Source of the DNA: Pseudomonas sp. Q1-7
GTDB taxonomy: Bacteria; Pseudomonadota; Gammaproteobacteria; Pseudomonadales; Pseudomonadaceae
Length of the DNA: 64,000 bases
Reading direction: 5' to 3'
Assembly: GCF_028010285.1 (NCBI RefSeq)
Contig: NZ_CP116304.1
Location: 1 to 64,000 of the forward strand
Positions within the stretch are counted from its first letter, which is position 1. Each line of letters opens with the position of its first letter. Made by a program: the position numbers and the translations under genes. The notes under the pieces were generated by a model that worked only from the letters and a program-made list of their open reading frames with translations, ran no database searches and was not told where the DNA came from. Below, piece after piece: positions 44,603-53,645 of the stretch.

Positions 44603-45247
44603 TCAAGCAAACGCCCGGTTCAGCTCGTCCAGGCTGGCGAAGTAGTAGGCCGGCGCTTCTCCCAGCAGTTCTTCGCGGCTGCCGAAGCCATAACCCACCC
44701 CCGCGCCGTGCAGGCCATTGCGGCTCGCGCCGATCAGGTCGTGCTTGCGGTCGCCGATCATCAGGGTATCGGCAGGGTCCAGGCCTTCTTCTGCCAGCAG
44801 GTGGGCGATCAGTTCCACCTTGTTGGTGCGAGTGCCGTCCAGCTCGCTGCCGTAAATGTGCTTGAAGTGCCGGTCGAAGCCGAAGTGGCGGGCGATCTCA
44901 CGGGCGAACACGGTCGGCTTGCTGGTGGCGATGAACAGGGTGCGGCCCTGTTCGCGCAGGCGCCCGAGCAAGGCGTCGATGCCATCGAACACACGGTTCT
45001 CGTAAAGCCCGGTGACCTTGAAGCGTTCGCGATAGTGGTTCACCGCCTCCCAGGCGCGTACCTCGCTGAGCGCATAGGTGTGCATGAAGCATTGCAGCAG
45101 CGGCGGGCCGATGAAGTGCTCCAGCTTCGCCAGGTCCGGCTCATGGATGTCCAGCCTGGCCAGGGCGTACTGCACCGAGCGGGTGATGCCTTCGCGCGGG
45201 TCGGTGAGGGTGCCGTCGAGGTCGAAGAGGATGGTGCGGTAATGCAT
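44603..45247 (-). CDS. HAD-family phosphatase, phosphoglycolate phosphatase-like
   Basis: The 214-residue protein has the HAD nucleophile motif FDLDGTLTD (residues 7-15), TSK motif II (LFIATSKP, about 108), a distal Lys (NKVELI) and MIGDRKHDLIGA as motif IV. The cap domain is of the C1 type as in Gph and pyrimidine phosphatases. Substrate unknown. It lies 4 bases downstream of the gamma carbonic anhydrase gene, so probably co-transcribed. Confidence 0.87.
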   Translation of the reverse strand: MHYRTILFDLDGTLTDPREGITRSVQYALARLDIHEPDLAKLEHFIGPPLLQCFMHTYALSEVRAWEAVNHYRERFKVTGLYENRVFDGIDALLGRLREQGRTLFIATSKPTVFAREIARHFGFDRHFKHIYGSELDGTRTNKVELIAHLLAEEGLDPADTLMIGDRKHDLIGASRNGLHGAGVGYGFGSREELLGEAPAYYFASLDELNRAFA

Positions 45248-45251
45248 GCTT

Positions 45252-45797
45252 TCAGATTCCGTAGCCTTCGGCGATATGCAGGTCCTTCAGCTTCACGTAA
45301 TTCGCGGCGCTGTAGGTGAAGAAGGCCTTTTCCTTGTCGCTGAGCGGGCGCGCCTGCTTCACCGGGCTGCCGACATAGAGGTAACCGCTCTCCAGGCGCT
45401 TGCCGGGCGGCACCAGGCTGCCGGCGCCGAGCACCACGTCGTCCTCGATCACCGCGCCGTCCATGACGATGCTGCCCATGCCGATCAGCACCCGGCTGCC
45501 GACCGTGCAGCCATGCAGCAGCGCCTTGTGGCCGATGGTCACGTCGTCGCCGATTTCCAGCGGATAGCCGTCCGGATTGAAGGGGCCGGCGTGGGTGATG
45601 TGCAGCACGCTGCCGTCCTGCACGCTGGTGCGCGCGCCGATGCGGATGCGGTGCATGTCGCCACGGACGGTGACCAGCGGCCAGATCGAGCTGTCCTCGC
45701 CCAGGTGTACATCGCCGATCACCACGGCGGAGGCGTCGACGAAGACCCGCTCGCCGAGTTGGGGGGCGATGCCCTGGTAGGTTCTTATCGGGTTCAT
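45252..45797 (-). CDS. Gamma carbonic anhydrase family protein
   Basis: Left-handed beta-helix hexapeptide protein of 181 residues, starting MNPIRTYQGIAPQLGERVFV. Predicted metal histidines are in HITHAG and IGHKALLHGC, as in YrdA/CaiE-type proteins. True carbonic anhydrase activity is not certain in this subgroup. Divergent from the small gene at 45963. Confidence 0.9.
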   Translation of the reverse strand: MNPIRTYQGIAPQLGERVFVDASAVVIGDVHLGEDSSIWPLVTVRGDMHRIRIGARTSVQDGSVLHITHAGPFNPDGYPLEIGDDVTIGHKALLHGCTVGSRVLIGMGSIVMDGAVIEDDVVLGAGSLVPPGKRLESGYLYVGSPVKQARPLSDKEKAFFTYSAANYVKLKDLHIAEGYGI

Positions 45798-45962
45798 AGC
45801 TTTTCCTGTGGCTGCATCAGGCCCCGATTGTAATTAAGATGCTTTCCTACGGCCCGGATAACCCTCGCATGGCGACGGATGTCCGAAGGCTGACACCCCT
45901 TTTCGGCAAAAGTGTCAATAATCTGGCATAATGGCGGGCCGCCTTTGGAAAAGGAGAGTGTT

Positions 45963-46157
45963 ATGTCAACCTTGCGCATCAGATCCTCCGCGCGAAAGAC
46001 CCAACCGGAAGCGGCTCTGGAAACCCGCGAGTCCCTCGCGATTCAAGTTGCTGCCTACCTGCGCCGCGGTGGAGAGATTCAGAAGATCGCCAAGGGAGTC
46101 AGCGGTCTGCCAAAGAACGGCGCCTGGTCCATGTCCAGGAATCGAAGAAGAAAATGA
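45963..46157 (+). CDS. Small basic protein upstream of prlC (64 aa)
   Basis: The 64-residue protein starts MSTLRIRSSARKTQPEAALE with a strong AAAGGAG site upstream, and is rich in Arg and Lys (SMSRNRRRK at the end). I recall closely similar sequences upstream of prlC in other Pseudomonas but no known function. A nucleic-acid-binding role is possible from the charge, but this is a guess. A longer start at 45912 lacks a ribosome binding site. Confidence 0.75.
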   Translation: MSTLRIRSSARKTQPEAALETRESLAIQVAAYLRRGGEIQKIAKGVSGLPKNGAWSMSRNRRRK

Positions 46158-46162
46158 ATCGT

Positions 46163-46183
46163 GAGGGGGCCTTGTGCCCCCTC
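46163..46183 (+). terminator. GC hairpin between the small gene and prlC
   Basis: GAGGGGGC, loop CTTGT, GCCCCCTC, followed by TATCGTTATC. The U tract is weak; it may be a leaky terminator before prlC. Confidence 0.55.
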
Positions 46184-46234
46184 TATCGTTATCAGTGCTC
46201 CATCAACTCTATCCAGACGCAACAGGTGAATGCC

Positions 46235-48283
46235 GTGAGTGCCAGCAATCCCCTCCTGCAAGACTTCGACCTGCCGCCCTACTCCGCCATCAAGCCGGAG
46301 CATGTCGAGCCGGCCGTTGACCAGATCCTCGCCGACAACCGCGCCGCCATCGTCGAGTTGCTGGCGCGCCAGGACGGTAAACCGACCTGGCAGGGTCTGG
46401 TGCTGGCGCTGGACGAACTGGGCGAGCGCCTGGGGCGCGCCTGGAGCCCGGTCAGCCACCTGAACGCCGTGTGCAACAGCGCCGAGCTGCGCAGCGCTTA
46501 CGAGGCCTGCCTGCCGAAACTGTCGGAATACTGGACCGAGATGGGCCAGAACCGCGCCCTGTTCCAGGCCTACGAGGCCCTGGCTGCCAGCCCCGAGGCG
46601 GCCGGTTTCGAGGTGGCGCAGAAGACCATCCTCGACCACGCCCTGCGTGACTTCCGCCTGTCCGGCATCGACCTGCCTGCCGACCAGCAACAGCGCTACG
46701 GCGAAATCCAGATGAAACTGTCCGAGCTGGGCAGCCGATTCTCCAACCAGTTGCTGGACGCCACCCAGGCCTGGACCAAGGAAATCCACGACGAAGCCGC
46801 CCTGGCCGGCCTCACAGATTCCGCCAAGGCGCAGATGAAGCAGGCCGCCGCGGCCAAGGGCCTGGACGGCTGGCTGATCACCCTGGAATTCCCCAGCTAC
46901 TACGCGGTCATGACCTACGCCGACGACCGTGCCCTGCGCGAAGAGGTTTACACCGCCTACAGCACCCGCGCCTCCGACCAGGGCCCCAACGCCGGCCAGA
47001 ACGACAACGGCCCGGTGATGGCCGAGATCCTCGACCTGCGCCAGGAACTGGCCCGGCTGCTGGGTTTTGCCCACTTCTCCGACCTCAGCCTGGCCACCAA
47101 GATGGCCGAGTCCACCCCGCAGGTGCTGGGCTTCCTCCGTGACCTGGCCCGGCGCAGCAAGCCCTTCGCCGCCAAGGACCTTGACGAGCTCAAGGCTTTC
47201 GCCGCCGAGCGCGGTGTCGCCGACCTCAAGAGCTGGGACGTGGGTTATTTCAGCGAGAAGCTGCGCGAGCAGCGCTACAGCATTTCCCAGGAAACCCTGC
47301 GCGCCTATTTCCCGGTCGACAAGGTGCTCTCCGGCCTGTTCACCATCGTGGAGCAGCTCTACGGCATCGGTATCCGCGAACTGTCCGGCTTCGACACCTG
47401 GCACCCGGACGTGCGCCTGTTCGAGATCAGCGAGAACGGCCAGCATGTCGGCCGTTTCTTCTTCGACCTCTACGCCCGCGCCAACAAGCGCGGCGGCGCC
47501 TGGATGGACGGCGCCCGCGACATGCGCAGGTCGGCCAGCGGTGAACTGATCAGCCCGGTGGCCAACCTGGTGTGCAATTTCACCCCGGCCGTGGGCGACA
47601 AGCCCGCCCTGCTGACCCACGACGAAGTCACCACCCTGTTCCACGAGTTCGGCCACGGCCTGCACCACCTGCTCACCCGCGTCGAGCATGCCGGCGCCTC
47701 CGGCATCAACGGCGTGGCCTGGGACGCGGTGGAGCTGCCCAGCCAGTTCATGGAGAACTGGTGCTGGGAGCCGGAAGGTCTGGCGCTGATCTCCGGCCAC
47801 TACCAGACCGGCGAGCCGCTGCCCCAGGACCTGCTGGACAAGATGCTGGCGGCGAAGAACTTCCAGTCCGGCCTGATGATGGTGCGCCAGCTGGAGTTCT
47901 CCCTGTTCGACTTCGAGCTGCATGCCACCCACGGCGATGGGCGCGGCGTGCTGGACGTGCTGGAGGCGGTACGCAGCGAAGTGGCGGTCATGCGTCCGCC
48001 GGCGTTCAACCGCTTCGCCAACAGCTTTGCGCACATTTTCGCCGGTGGTTACGCGGCCGGTTACTACAGCTACAAGTGGGCCGAAGTGCTGTCCGCCGAC
48101 GCCTTCTCCCGCTTCGAGGAGGACGGTGTGCTCAACCCGGCCACCGGCCGCGCGTTCCGCGATGCCATCCTCGCCCGTGGCGGTTCCCAGGAACCCATGG
48201 TGCTGTTCGTCGACTTCCGTGGTCGCGAACCGTCCATCGACGCCCTGCTGCGCCATAGCGGCCTGTCGGAGGACGTGGCATGA
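46235..48283 (+). CDS. prlC: Oligopeptidase A
   Basis: M3-family zinc endopeptidase that degrades peptides in the cytosol, including released signal peptides. I choose GTG at 46235 (MSASNPLLQDFDLPPYSAIK, 682 residues, AGGTGA upstream) rather than the longer frame from 46154. The zinc motif HEFGHGLHHLL (HExxH) is at about 470-475. The stop overlaps the next gene by four bases. Confidence 0.95.
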   Translation: MSASNPLLQDFDLPPYSAIKPEHVEPAVDQILADNRAAIVELLARQDGKPTWQGLVLALDELGERLGRAWSPVSHLNAVCNSAELRSAYEACLPKLSEYWTEMGQNRALFQAYEALAASPEAAGFEVAQKTILDHALRDFRLSGIDLPADQQQRYGEIQMKLSELGSRFSNQLLDATQAWTKEIHDEAALAGLTDSAKAQMKQAAAAKGLDGWLITLEFPSYYAVMTYADDRALREEVYTAYSTRASDQGPNAGQNDNGPVMAEILDLRQELARLLGFAHFSDLSLATKMAESTPQVLGFLRDLARRSKPFAAKDLDELKAFAAERGVADLKSWDVGYFSEKLREQRYSISQETLRAYFPVDKVLSGLFTIVEQLYGIGIRELSGFDTWHPDVRLFEISENGQHVGRFFFDLYARANKRGGAWMDGARDMRRSASGELISPVANLVCNFTPAVGDKPALLTHDEVTTLFHEFGHGLHHLLTRVEHAGASGINGVAWDAVELPSQFMENWCWEPEGLALISGHYQTGEPLPQDLLDKMLAAKNFQSGLMMVRQLEFSLFDFELHATHGDGRGVLDVLEAVRSEVAVMRPPAFNRFANSFAHIFAGGYAAGYYSYKWAEVLSADAFSRFEEDGVLNPATGRAFRDAILARGGSQEPMVLFVDFRGREPSIDALLRHSGLSEDVA

Positions 48284-48546
48284 GCACGACGCCCAAGCGT
48301 TTCATCGCCGGTGCCGTGTGCCCGGCGTGCAGCGAGATGGACAAGATCCAGATGTGGGACGAGGACGGCGTGCCGCACCGCCAGTGCGTGGCCTGCGGCT
48401 ATGCCGACACCCTCAACGCCCAGGGTCAGTCGGTGCCCAAGGAGCTGGGTACCCGGGTCAACCAGGGCACGCCCAAGCCAGCCGATCCCAGGGTCCAGGG
48501 GGTGCAGTTCTTCCCCAATCCGAAGTTGAAGAAACCAACGGAATGA
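48280..48546 (+). CDS. YheV-like putative zinc ribbon protein
   Basis: The 88-residue protein has a four-cysteine zinc ribbon: CPACSEMD near 14-17 and CVACGYAD near 37-40. The remainder is polar. It overlaps the prlC stop by ATGA, an arrangement also known with yheV next to prlC-type genes in pseudomonads. Function unknown. Confidence 0.85.
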   Translation: MSTTPKRFIAGAVCPACSEMDKIQMWDEDGVPHRQCVACGYADTLNAQGQSVPKELGTRVNQGTPKPADPRVQGVQFFPNPKLKKPTE

Positions 48547-48567
48547 CAACCAAGCCAAGGAGGGCTC

Positions 48568-49341
48568 ATGTGGCACCTGACCTGCGGTGATGTGGCGGCT
48601 GTCGGCGTCAGGCGCGTCCTGGGCGATGCGGCCGCCGAGCCATTGCGTGTGATGCGGGATGACCTCGCAGTGGGGCCGCTGCTGGATGTCGACCAGCGAC
48701 CCTGCAGCGCGCGCATAGCGTTCTGGCTGAGTGTCTGGCCGGACACGGTGATGCCACGACCTGACTTCGAAAGCGGCCTCAGCGCCGATGCCGACTGGCT
48801 CGCCAGTCTCCGGCAGCAGGACCGGCCCGTGACCGTCTGGCATGGCGACAGTTGCTCCGAGCAACTGCTGCTGGCCCGTGTGGCCGCCGCCCTGGAACAC
48901 AGCGAGCTGCCGCTTTGGGAAGTGGCCTGCGGGACCGGCGACAGTGGCGTCGACGGGCGCCGGGCGGTGGGTATGATCGACCCGGCAGTCCTGTCCGCCT
49001 ACTACCTGCCGAAGCGGGTGGACGCCGAACGCCAGGCCGGACTCGCCGCGCAATGGCGTACCGCCGTGGCGGCCGGTTCGGATATCCGTCGCTGGCGGGA
49101 GGGCGATTTCCACGGTGAGGATCATCGGGCGGTGGATACCGTCCTCCTCGCCGCCTGCACGCCGGAATGGCGGCCGCTGGCACGGGTCATGGCGGAGCTG
49201 ATGGCGCGTAGCGACGGCTTCTTCGCCACCGATTTCTTCTCGTTCTGGCGTGCCCGCGAATTGGCCGCCCAGGGACGTATCGAATTGGCTGGGAGCCCGG
49301 GTCAGCACGGCTACGGCGGACTGCAGGTGCGTCGGGTCTGA
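48568..49341 (+). CDS. DUF1835/DUF3658-type conserved protein
   Basis: The 257-residue protein starts MWHLTCGDVAAVGVRRVLGD. The GD...LRVMRDDLAVGPL segment and a C-terminal part with DGFFATDFFSFWRARELAAQ, IELAG resemble the DUF1835-DUF3658 architecture. AAGGAGG lies just upstream of the ATG. Function unknown. No signal peptide. Confidence 0.75.
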   Translation: MWHLTCGDVAAVGVRRVLGDAAAEPLRVMRDDLAVGPLLDVDQRPCSARIAFWLSVWPDTVMPRPDFESGLSADADWLASLRQQDRPVTVWHGDSCSEQLLLARVAAALEHSELPLWEVACGTGDSGVDGRRAVGMIDPAVLSAYYLPKRVDAERQAGLAAQWRTAVAAGSDIRRWREGDFHGEDHRAVDTVLLAACTPEWRPLARVMAELMARSDGFFATDFFSFWRARELAAQGRIELAGSPGQHGYGGLQVRRV

Positions 49342-49396
49342 ACGGTGGGGCACCGTCCGGCAGAAGTGGGCTTGGCGTGGGAAAAGGCTGCATATA

Positions 49397-49412
49397 CTGT
49401 ATGAATATACAG
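49397..49412. promoter_or_regulatory. LexA-binding SOS box
   Basis: CTGTATGAATATACAG matches the LexA consensus CTGTATATATATACAG at 14 of 16 positions with perfect CTGTAT/ATACAG arms. It ends 16 bases before the start codon of the radical SAM gene. The PAO1 equivalent PA0069 is a known LexA-regulon member, which supports the call. Confidence 0.92.
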
Positions 49413-49428
49413 CTAACGGAGCCCGACC

Positions 49429-50487
49429 ATGTCTGCCCCCCTTCCGCCCCGTGGCCGTGGCACGGCCAGCAACCCGTTTAACCGCTTCGCGCCCACCACC
49501 TCGGTGGCCATGGATGACGGCTGGTTCCAGGAAGTTCCGCCCAGCGGTGCGACCGAAGTCAGGTTCGAAACCGCCAAGAGCATCATCACCCGCAACCAGT
49601 CGCCGGACCTGCCCTTCGACCGCTCGGTGAACCCCTATCGCGGTTGCGAGCACGGCTGCATCTACTGTTACGCAAGGCCCAGCCATGCCTATTGGGACAT
49701 GTCGCCGGGGCTGGATTTCGAGACCCGGCTGATCGCCAAGACCAACGCCGTCGCCCTGCTCGAACAGCAGCTGTCCAAGCCCGGCTACCAGTGCGCGCCG
49801 ATCAACCTCGGTTCCAACACCGACCCCTACCAGCCCATCGAGCGTGAACACCGCCTCACCCGCCAGACCCTCGACGTATTGCTGCGTTACCGCCACCCAC
49901 TGACCATCGTCACCAAGGGCTCGCTGGTGCTGCGCGACCTCGATTTGCTCAGCCAACTGGCGGAACAGAACCTGGTGACGGTGATGATCAGCCTCACCAC
50001 CCTCGACGACGAACTCAAGCGCGTTCTCGAACCCCGCGCCGCGGCGCCGTCGGCGCGCCTGAGGGCCATCCGCGTGCTGCGCGAGAACCGCATTCCGGTG
50101 GGGGTGCTCTGCTCGCCGATGATCCCGATGATCAACGACATGGAGCTGGAAAGCCTGCTGGAGGCGGCCCGCGATGCCGGTGCCCGCCAGGCGAACTACA
50201 TGCTGTTGCGCCTGCCTCGGGAAGTGGGTCCGCTGTTCGAGGAATGGTTGCAAGCGCATTACCCGCAACGCGCGGCCCATGTGATGAGCATCATCCGTCA
50301 GTGCCGGGACGGAGACATCTACGACAGCCGCTTCGGTCACCGTTTCAAGGGGCAAGGGCCTTTCGCCGAGCTGCTGGCCCAGCGCTTCGCCGTGGCCATG
50401 CGCAAGCTGGGGATGAACCGGCGGCGCGAGCATGAACTGGATTGTTCACGTTTCTGCCCGCCCGGCGGACAGATGGCATTGCTCTGA
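49429..50487 (+). CDS. PA0069-family radical SAM protein (SOS-controlled)
   Basis: The 352-residue protein has the radical SAM cluster motif CEHGCIYCYAR (CX3CX2C, about residues 74-81) with NPYRGCEHGC before it, and is related to Rv2578c/spore photoproduct lyase-like families. The C-terminus has a further Cys pair (LDCSRFCPPGG). The start MSAPLPPRGRGTASNPFNRF is 16 bases after an SOS box. A repair role is inferred from regulation; the reaction is unknown. Confidence 0.9.
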   Translation: MSAPLPPRGRGTASNPFNRFAPTTSVAMDDGWFQEVPPSGATEVRFETAKSIITRNQSPDLPFDRSVNPYRGCEHGCIYCYARPSHAYWDMSPGLDFETRLIAKTNAVALLEQQLSKPGYQCAPINLGSNTDPYQPIEREHRLTRQTLDVLLRYRHPLTIVTKGSLVLRDLDLLSQLAEQNLVTVMISLTTLDDELKRVLEPRAAAPSARLRAIRVLRENRIPVGVLCSPMIPMINDMELESLLEAARDAGARQANYMLLRLPREVGPLFEEWLQAHYPQRAAHVMSIIRQCRDGDIYDSRFGHRFKGQGPFAELLAQRFAVAMRKLGMNRRREHELDCSRFCPPGGQMALL

Positions 50488-50597
50488 GGTGTGACTCGGA
50501 TGGCTGTATCGACAGTCCTGTAGGAATCCAGATGCCGGTGATCCGTGGATAATGGGCGGCATAACAGACAATTCCTACGATGACCGAGGTTGGCAGC

Positions 50598-51305
50598 ATG
50601 AGCAACGAGCACGATAAGCAGCGTAGTGAGAGTGCGGAAGAAGCCCTGCGGAACATAGTCGAGGGCTTCCAGAGGTTCCGCGACGAGGTCTTCCCGCAGC
50701 AGGAAGAGTTGTTCAAGAAGCTGGCCCACGAGCAGAAGCCTCGCGCCATGTTCATCACCTGTGCCGACTCGCGCATCGTCCCCGAACTGATCACCCAGAG
50801 CTCACCGGGCGATCTGTTCGTCACCCGCAACGTCGGCAACGTGGTTCCGCCCTATGGGCAGATGAACGGTGGTGTCTCCACCGCCATCGAGTTCGCGGTG
50901 ATGGCTCTCGGGGTCCACCACATCATCATCTGCGGCCACTCCGACTGCGGCGCCATGAAGGCGGTGATGGACCCGCAGACCCTGGAACGCATGCCCACGG
51001 TGAAGGCCTGGCTGCGCCACGCCGAGGTGGCCAAGGTGGTGGTGCAGGAAAATTGCGGCTGCGCCAGCCACGAGTCCCTGGAAGTGCTTACCGAGGAAAA
51101 CGTGGTGGCCCAGCTCGACCACCTGCGCACCCACCCGTCGGTGGCGGCGCGCCTGGCCAGCGGCCAGCTGTTCATCCACGGCTGGGTCTATGACATCGAG
51201 ACGTCGGTGATCAAGGCCTACGATGCCGAGCAGGGTCGCTTCCGTCCCATCGGCGACGGCCCGCTGCCGATGGCCACGCCGCGGCCGCGCTACCAGAACG
51301 ACTGA
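50598..51305 (+). CDS. Beta-class carbonic anhydrase
   Basis: Reversible CO2 hydration. The 235-residue protein has the zinc ligands Cys in FITCADSRIVPE with its Asp-Arg dyad, and His and Cys in IICGHSDCGAMK. The start MSNEHDKQRSESAEEALRNI has GAGG eight bases upstream, better than the ATG at 50580. It matches the PA0102 type. Standard length. The REPIN at 51328 follows. Confidence 0.94.
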   Translation: MSNEHDKQRSESAEEALRNIVEGFQRFRDEVFPQQEELFKKLAHEQKPRAMFITCADSRIVPELITQSSPGDLFVTRNVGNVVPPYGQMNGGVSTAIEFAVMALGVHHIIICGHSDCGAMKAVMDPQTLERMPTVKAWLRHAEVAKVVVQENCGCASHESLEVLTEENVVAQLDHLRTHPSVAARLASGQLFIHGWVYDIETSVIKAYDAEQGRFRPIGDGPLPMATPRPRYQND

Positions 51306-51327
51306 GGAAAGGTTCCGGCATGGCGTT

Positions 51328-51421
51328 GTAGGGGCGATTTCATTCGCTGAGGGCCGCGCAGCGGCCCCATCGATTCCCAGGCCGGACTTGCGGTCCGGTT
51401 AGCGAATGAATTCACCCCCAC
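51328..51421. repeat. Diverged REPIN-type repeat pair
   Basis: GTAGGGGCGATTTCATTCGC... (51328-51350) and the inverted ...GCGAATGAATTCACCCCCAC (to 51421) are diverged copies of the pair at 28319 and 29997. Inner hairpins GGCCGCGCAGCGGCC and GGACTTGCGGTCC are present. Confidence 0.8.
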
Positions 51422-51455
51422 GACGATCTTTCAAGGCAGCGGAGTGGAGCCCACT

Positions 51456-52115
51456 TCAGCCCGCCGCGCGCTGCCCCTGGTTCAGCTCCAGCTCGACGCC
51501 CAGTTGCCGGGACAGGCAGGGCCAGCGCTTCCAGGCTTCCTCCACCTTGGGATCGCGTAGCTGCTGGCGGTAGGCCTGGGCCGAGGGCAGGCTGAACACC
51601 TCTTCATCGAGAAGGCCATCGACGGCATGGTGCACGGCTTCGTCCAGCTGGTTGGCGAAGGGTTCGCCGATCAGTTGGTGGGCGATCAGGTTAGCCACCG
51701 TGGTATCCAGCGGGATCAGCGGCTGGCCGAAATGCACGATATAGCGATCGTTGACTTCCTCCACCAGGCGATGGGCCAGGTAGGCTTCGTCGAGCAGACC
51801 TTCCAGGCCGTCGTGTCCGTCCATCAGCGCCGGCGGTTGCAGGAAGAATTGCTCGGCGACGTTCAGCACCGGCTTGATACGCGACTCGATCCCGGCTTCG
51901 CGGGCGACGTCGGCGGCGGCATCCAGCACGTCCGGCACCTGTTCCACGTAAGCGGCGATAAAGCGGGCGAGCACGCCCTGGGCATCGTCGGCCGGCAGTC
52001 GGATGGCGGGATGCAGGCTGTCGATCTGGGCTTCGAGTATCCGGGTCAGCTGGGTTGAGGCGGCTTCGTTCTGGAGTGCGCGCTGGATGACTTCGCGCAG
52101 TGCGGCGGTGTTCAT
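51456..52115 (-). CDS. Conserved hypothetical protein (PA0104-like)
   Basis: The 219-residue protein starts MNTAALREVIQRALQNEAAS and is helical and acidic, with no signal peptide and no membrane segment. It occupies the same place, between the carbonic anhydrase and coxB, as PA0104 in PAO1, but on the minus strand next to the cox promoter region. I do not recognise a fold; no function is claimed. Confidence 0.8.
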   Translation of the reverse strand: MNTAALREVIQRALQNEAASTQLTRILEAQIDSLHPAIRLPADDAQGVLARFIAAYVEQVPDVLDAAADVAREAGIESRIKPVLNVAEQFFLQPPALMDGHDGLEGLLDEAYLAHRLVEEVNDRYIVHFGQPLIPLDTTVANLIAHQLIGEPFANQLDEAVHHAVDGLLDEEVFSLPSAQAYRQQLRDPKVEEAWKRWPCLSRQLGVELELNQGQRAAG

Positions 52116-52488
52116 GACTGCTCCTGGAAGGACATGGCATTTGGAGGTGAAGCAAAGACCTTAGCTCGCCCTGCAGAACTGCTCAGACCGGATTGTCATA
52201 ATTCTTGAACAGTTATGCGGGTGGGCTATAACGGCACTTTGCCACTCATTGCCGGCCCTCGCCAGCCGTGGCCTTTAGCACAAGGGTTACGCGCTTTCAG
52301 GCATTTTTTCGGCCGCGTTGCGCGGCGCAAGTCCCTGTCTATACTCCGACTCGAAAGGCATTACCTGATGGAACCCGACTGTGCACCTGCGTGCCGAGGT
52401 CGGCGGTCCGAGTATGGTGGTCCGGACAGCCGTCCCCAAGCCGTTGGCCCAGCCGGCGGGATAACAAGAACGAGAAGGGGAACCCGCA
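52116..52488. other. Gene-free cox upstream region
   Basis: This 373-base stretch separates the minus-strand gene at 52115 from coxB. It is less GC-rich near 52160-52230 (TTGTCATAATTCTTGAACAG) and contains the candidate -10 element at 52339. I see no supportable small gene; frames here have no ribosome binding site. Confidence 0.7.
52339..52345 (+). promoter_or_regulatory. Candidate RpoS-type -10 for the cox cluster
   Basis: TCTATACT (CTATACT at 52339-52345) fits the sigma-S -10 consensus CTAYACT. The aa3 oxidase of P. aeruginosa is known to be RpoS-dependent and starvation-induced. The predicted leader to coxB is about 140 bases. Confidence 0.5.
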
Positions 52489-53616
52489 ATGATGCGACAT
52501 CCACGAGTCTGGATGGGACTCCTGCTGTGGTCTGTTCTCACCCAGGCGGAGGCTGCCTGGACAGTCAACATGGCGCCCGGGGCCACCGAGGTCAGCCGCA
52601 CCGTCTTCGATCTGCACATGACCATCTTCTGGATCTGCGTCGTCATCGGCGTACTGGTCTTCGGTGCCATGTTCTGGTCGATGATCATCCACCGCCGTTC
52701 CACCGGACAGCAGCCGGCGCACTTCCACGAGAGCACCACGGTGGAAATCCTCTGGACCGTCGTGCCCTTCGTCATCCTCGTGCTGATGGCGGTGCCGGCG
52801 ACCAAGACCCTGATCGACATCTACGACACCTCCGAATCCGGGCTGGATGTGCAGGTCACCGGGTACCAGTGGAAATGGCACTACAAGTACCTGGGCCAGG
52901 ACGTGGAGTTCTTCAGCAACCTGTCCACGCCCGCCGAGCAGATCCACAACAAGGCGCCCAAGGATGAGCATTACCTGCTGGAAGTCGACCAGCCGCTGGT
53001 GGTGCCGGTGGGCACCAAGGTGCGCTTCCTGATCACCGCCGCCGACGTGATCCACTCCTGGTGGGTGCCGGCGCTGGCGGTGAAGAAGGACGCCATTCCC
53101 GGCTTCGTCAACGAATCCTGGACGCGCATCGAGAAGCCTGGCCTCTACCGGGGACAGTGCACCGAGCTGTGCGGCAAGGACCACGGCTTCATGCCCATCG
53201 TGGTCGAGGCCAAGTCCCAGGAGGACTTCGCCAAATGGCTCGCCCAGCGCAAGGAAGAGACCGCCAAGCTCAAGGAACTGACCGACAAGGAATGGACCCT
53301 CGAAGAACTGGTGGAGCGCGGCGACAAGGTCTACCACACGACCTGCGCCGCCTGTCACCAGCCTGAAGGCCAGGGCATGCCGCCCATGTTCCCGGCGCTC
53401 AAGGGCTCGAAGATCGCCACCGGTCCGAAGGAAGAGCACCTGAACATCGTCTTCCACGGCAAACCGGGCACCTCCATGGCCGCCTTCGGCAAGCAACTTT
53501 CCGAAGTCGATATCGCCGCTGTCATCACCTATGAACGCAACGCCTGGGGCAACAACAAGGGCGACATGGTGACGCCGAAGGAAGTCCTGGCGCTGAAACA
53601 GGCGGAAAGCCAATGA
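52489..53616 (+). CDS. coxB: Cytochrome c oxidase subunit II with fused cytochrome c domain
   Basis: Electron entry subunit of the aa3/caa3-type oxidase. The 375-residue protein has an N-terminal signal-like segment, two membrane helices (about 38-62 and 83-105), the CuA domain with CTELCGKDHGFMPI (Cys224, Cys228, His232, Met235) and a C-terminal cytochrome c domain with the haem motif CAACH (about 286-290). This makes it a caa3-type oxidase. Runs into coxA. Confidence 0.96.
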   Translation: MMRHPRVWMGLLLWSVLTQAEAAWTVNMAPGATEVSRTVFDLHMTIFWICVVIGVLVFGAMFWSMIIHRRSTGQQPAHFHESTTVEILWTVVPFVILVLMAVPATKTLIDIYDTSESGLDVQVTGYQWKWHYKYLGQDVEFFSNLSTPAEQIHNKAPKDEHYLLEVDQPLVVPVGTKVRFLITAADVIHSWWVPALAVKKDAIPGFVNESWTRIEKPGLYRGQCTELCGKDHGFMPIVVEAKSQEDFAKWLAQRKEETAKLKELTDKEWTLEELVERGDKVYHTTCAACHQPEGQGMPPMFPALKGSKIATGPKEEHLNIVFHGKPGTSMAAFGKQLSEVDIAAVITYERNAWGNNKGDMVTPKEVLALKQAESQ

Positions 53617-53645
53617 AGAAGACACCGGCCTATATGGAGACTGAC

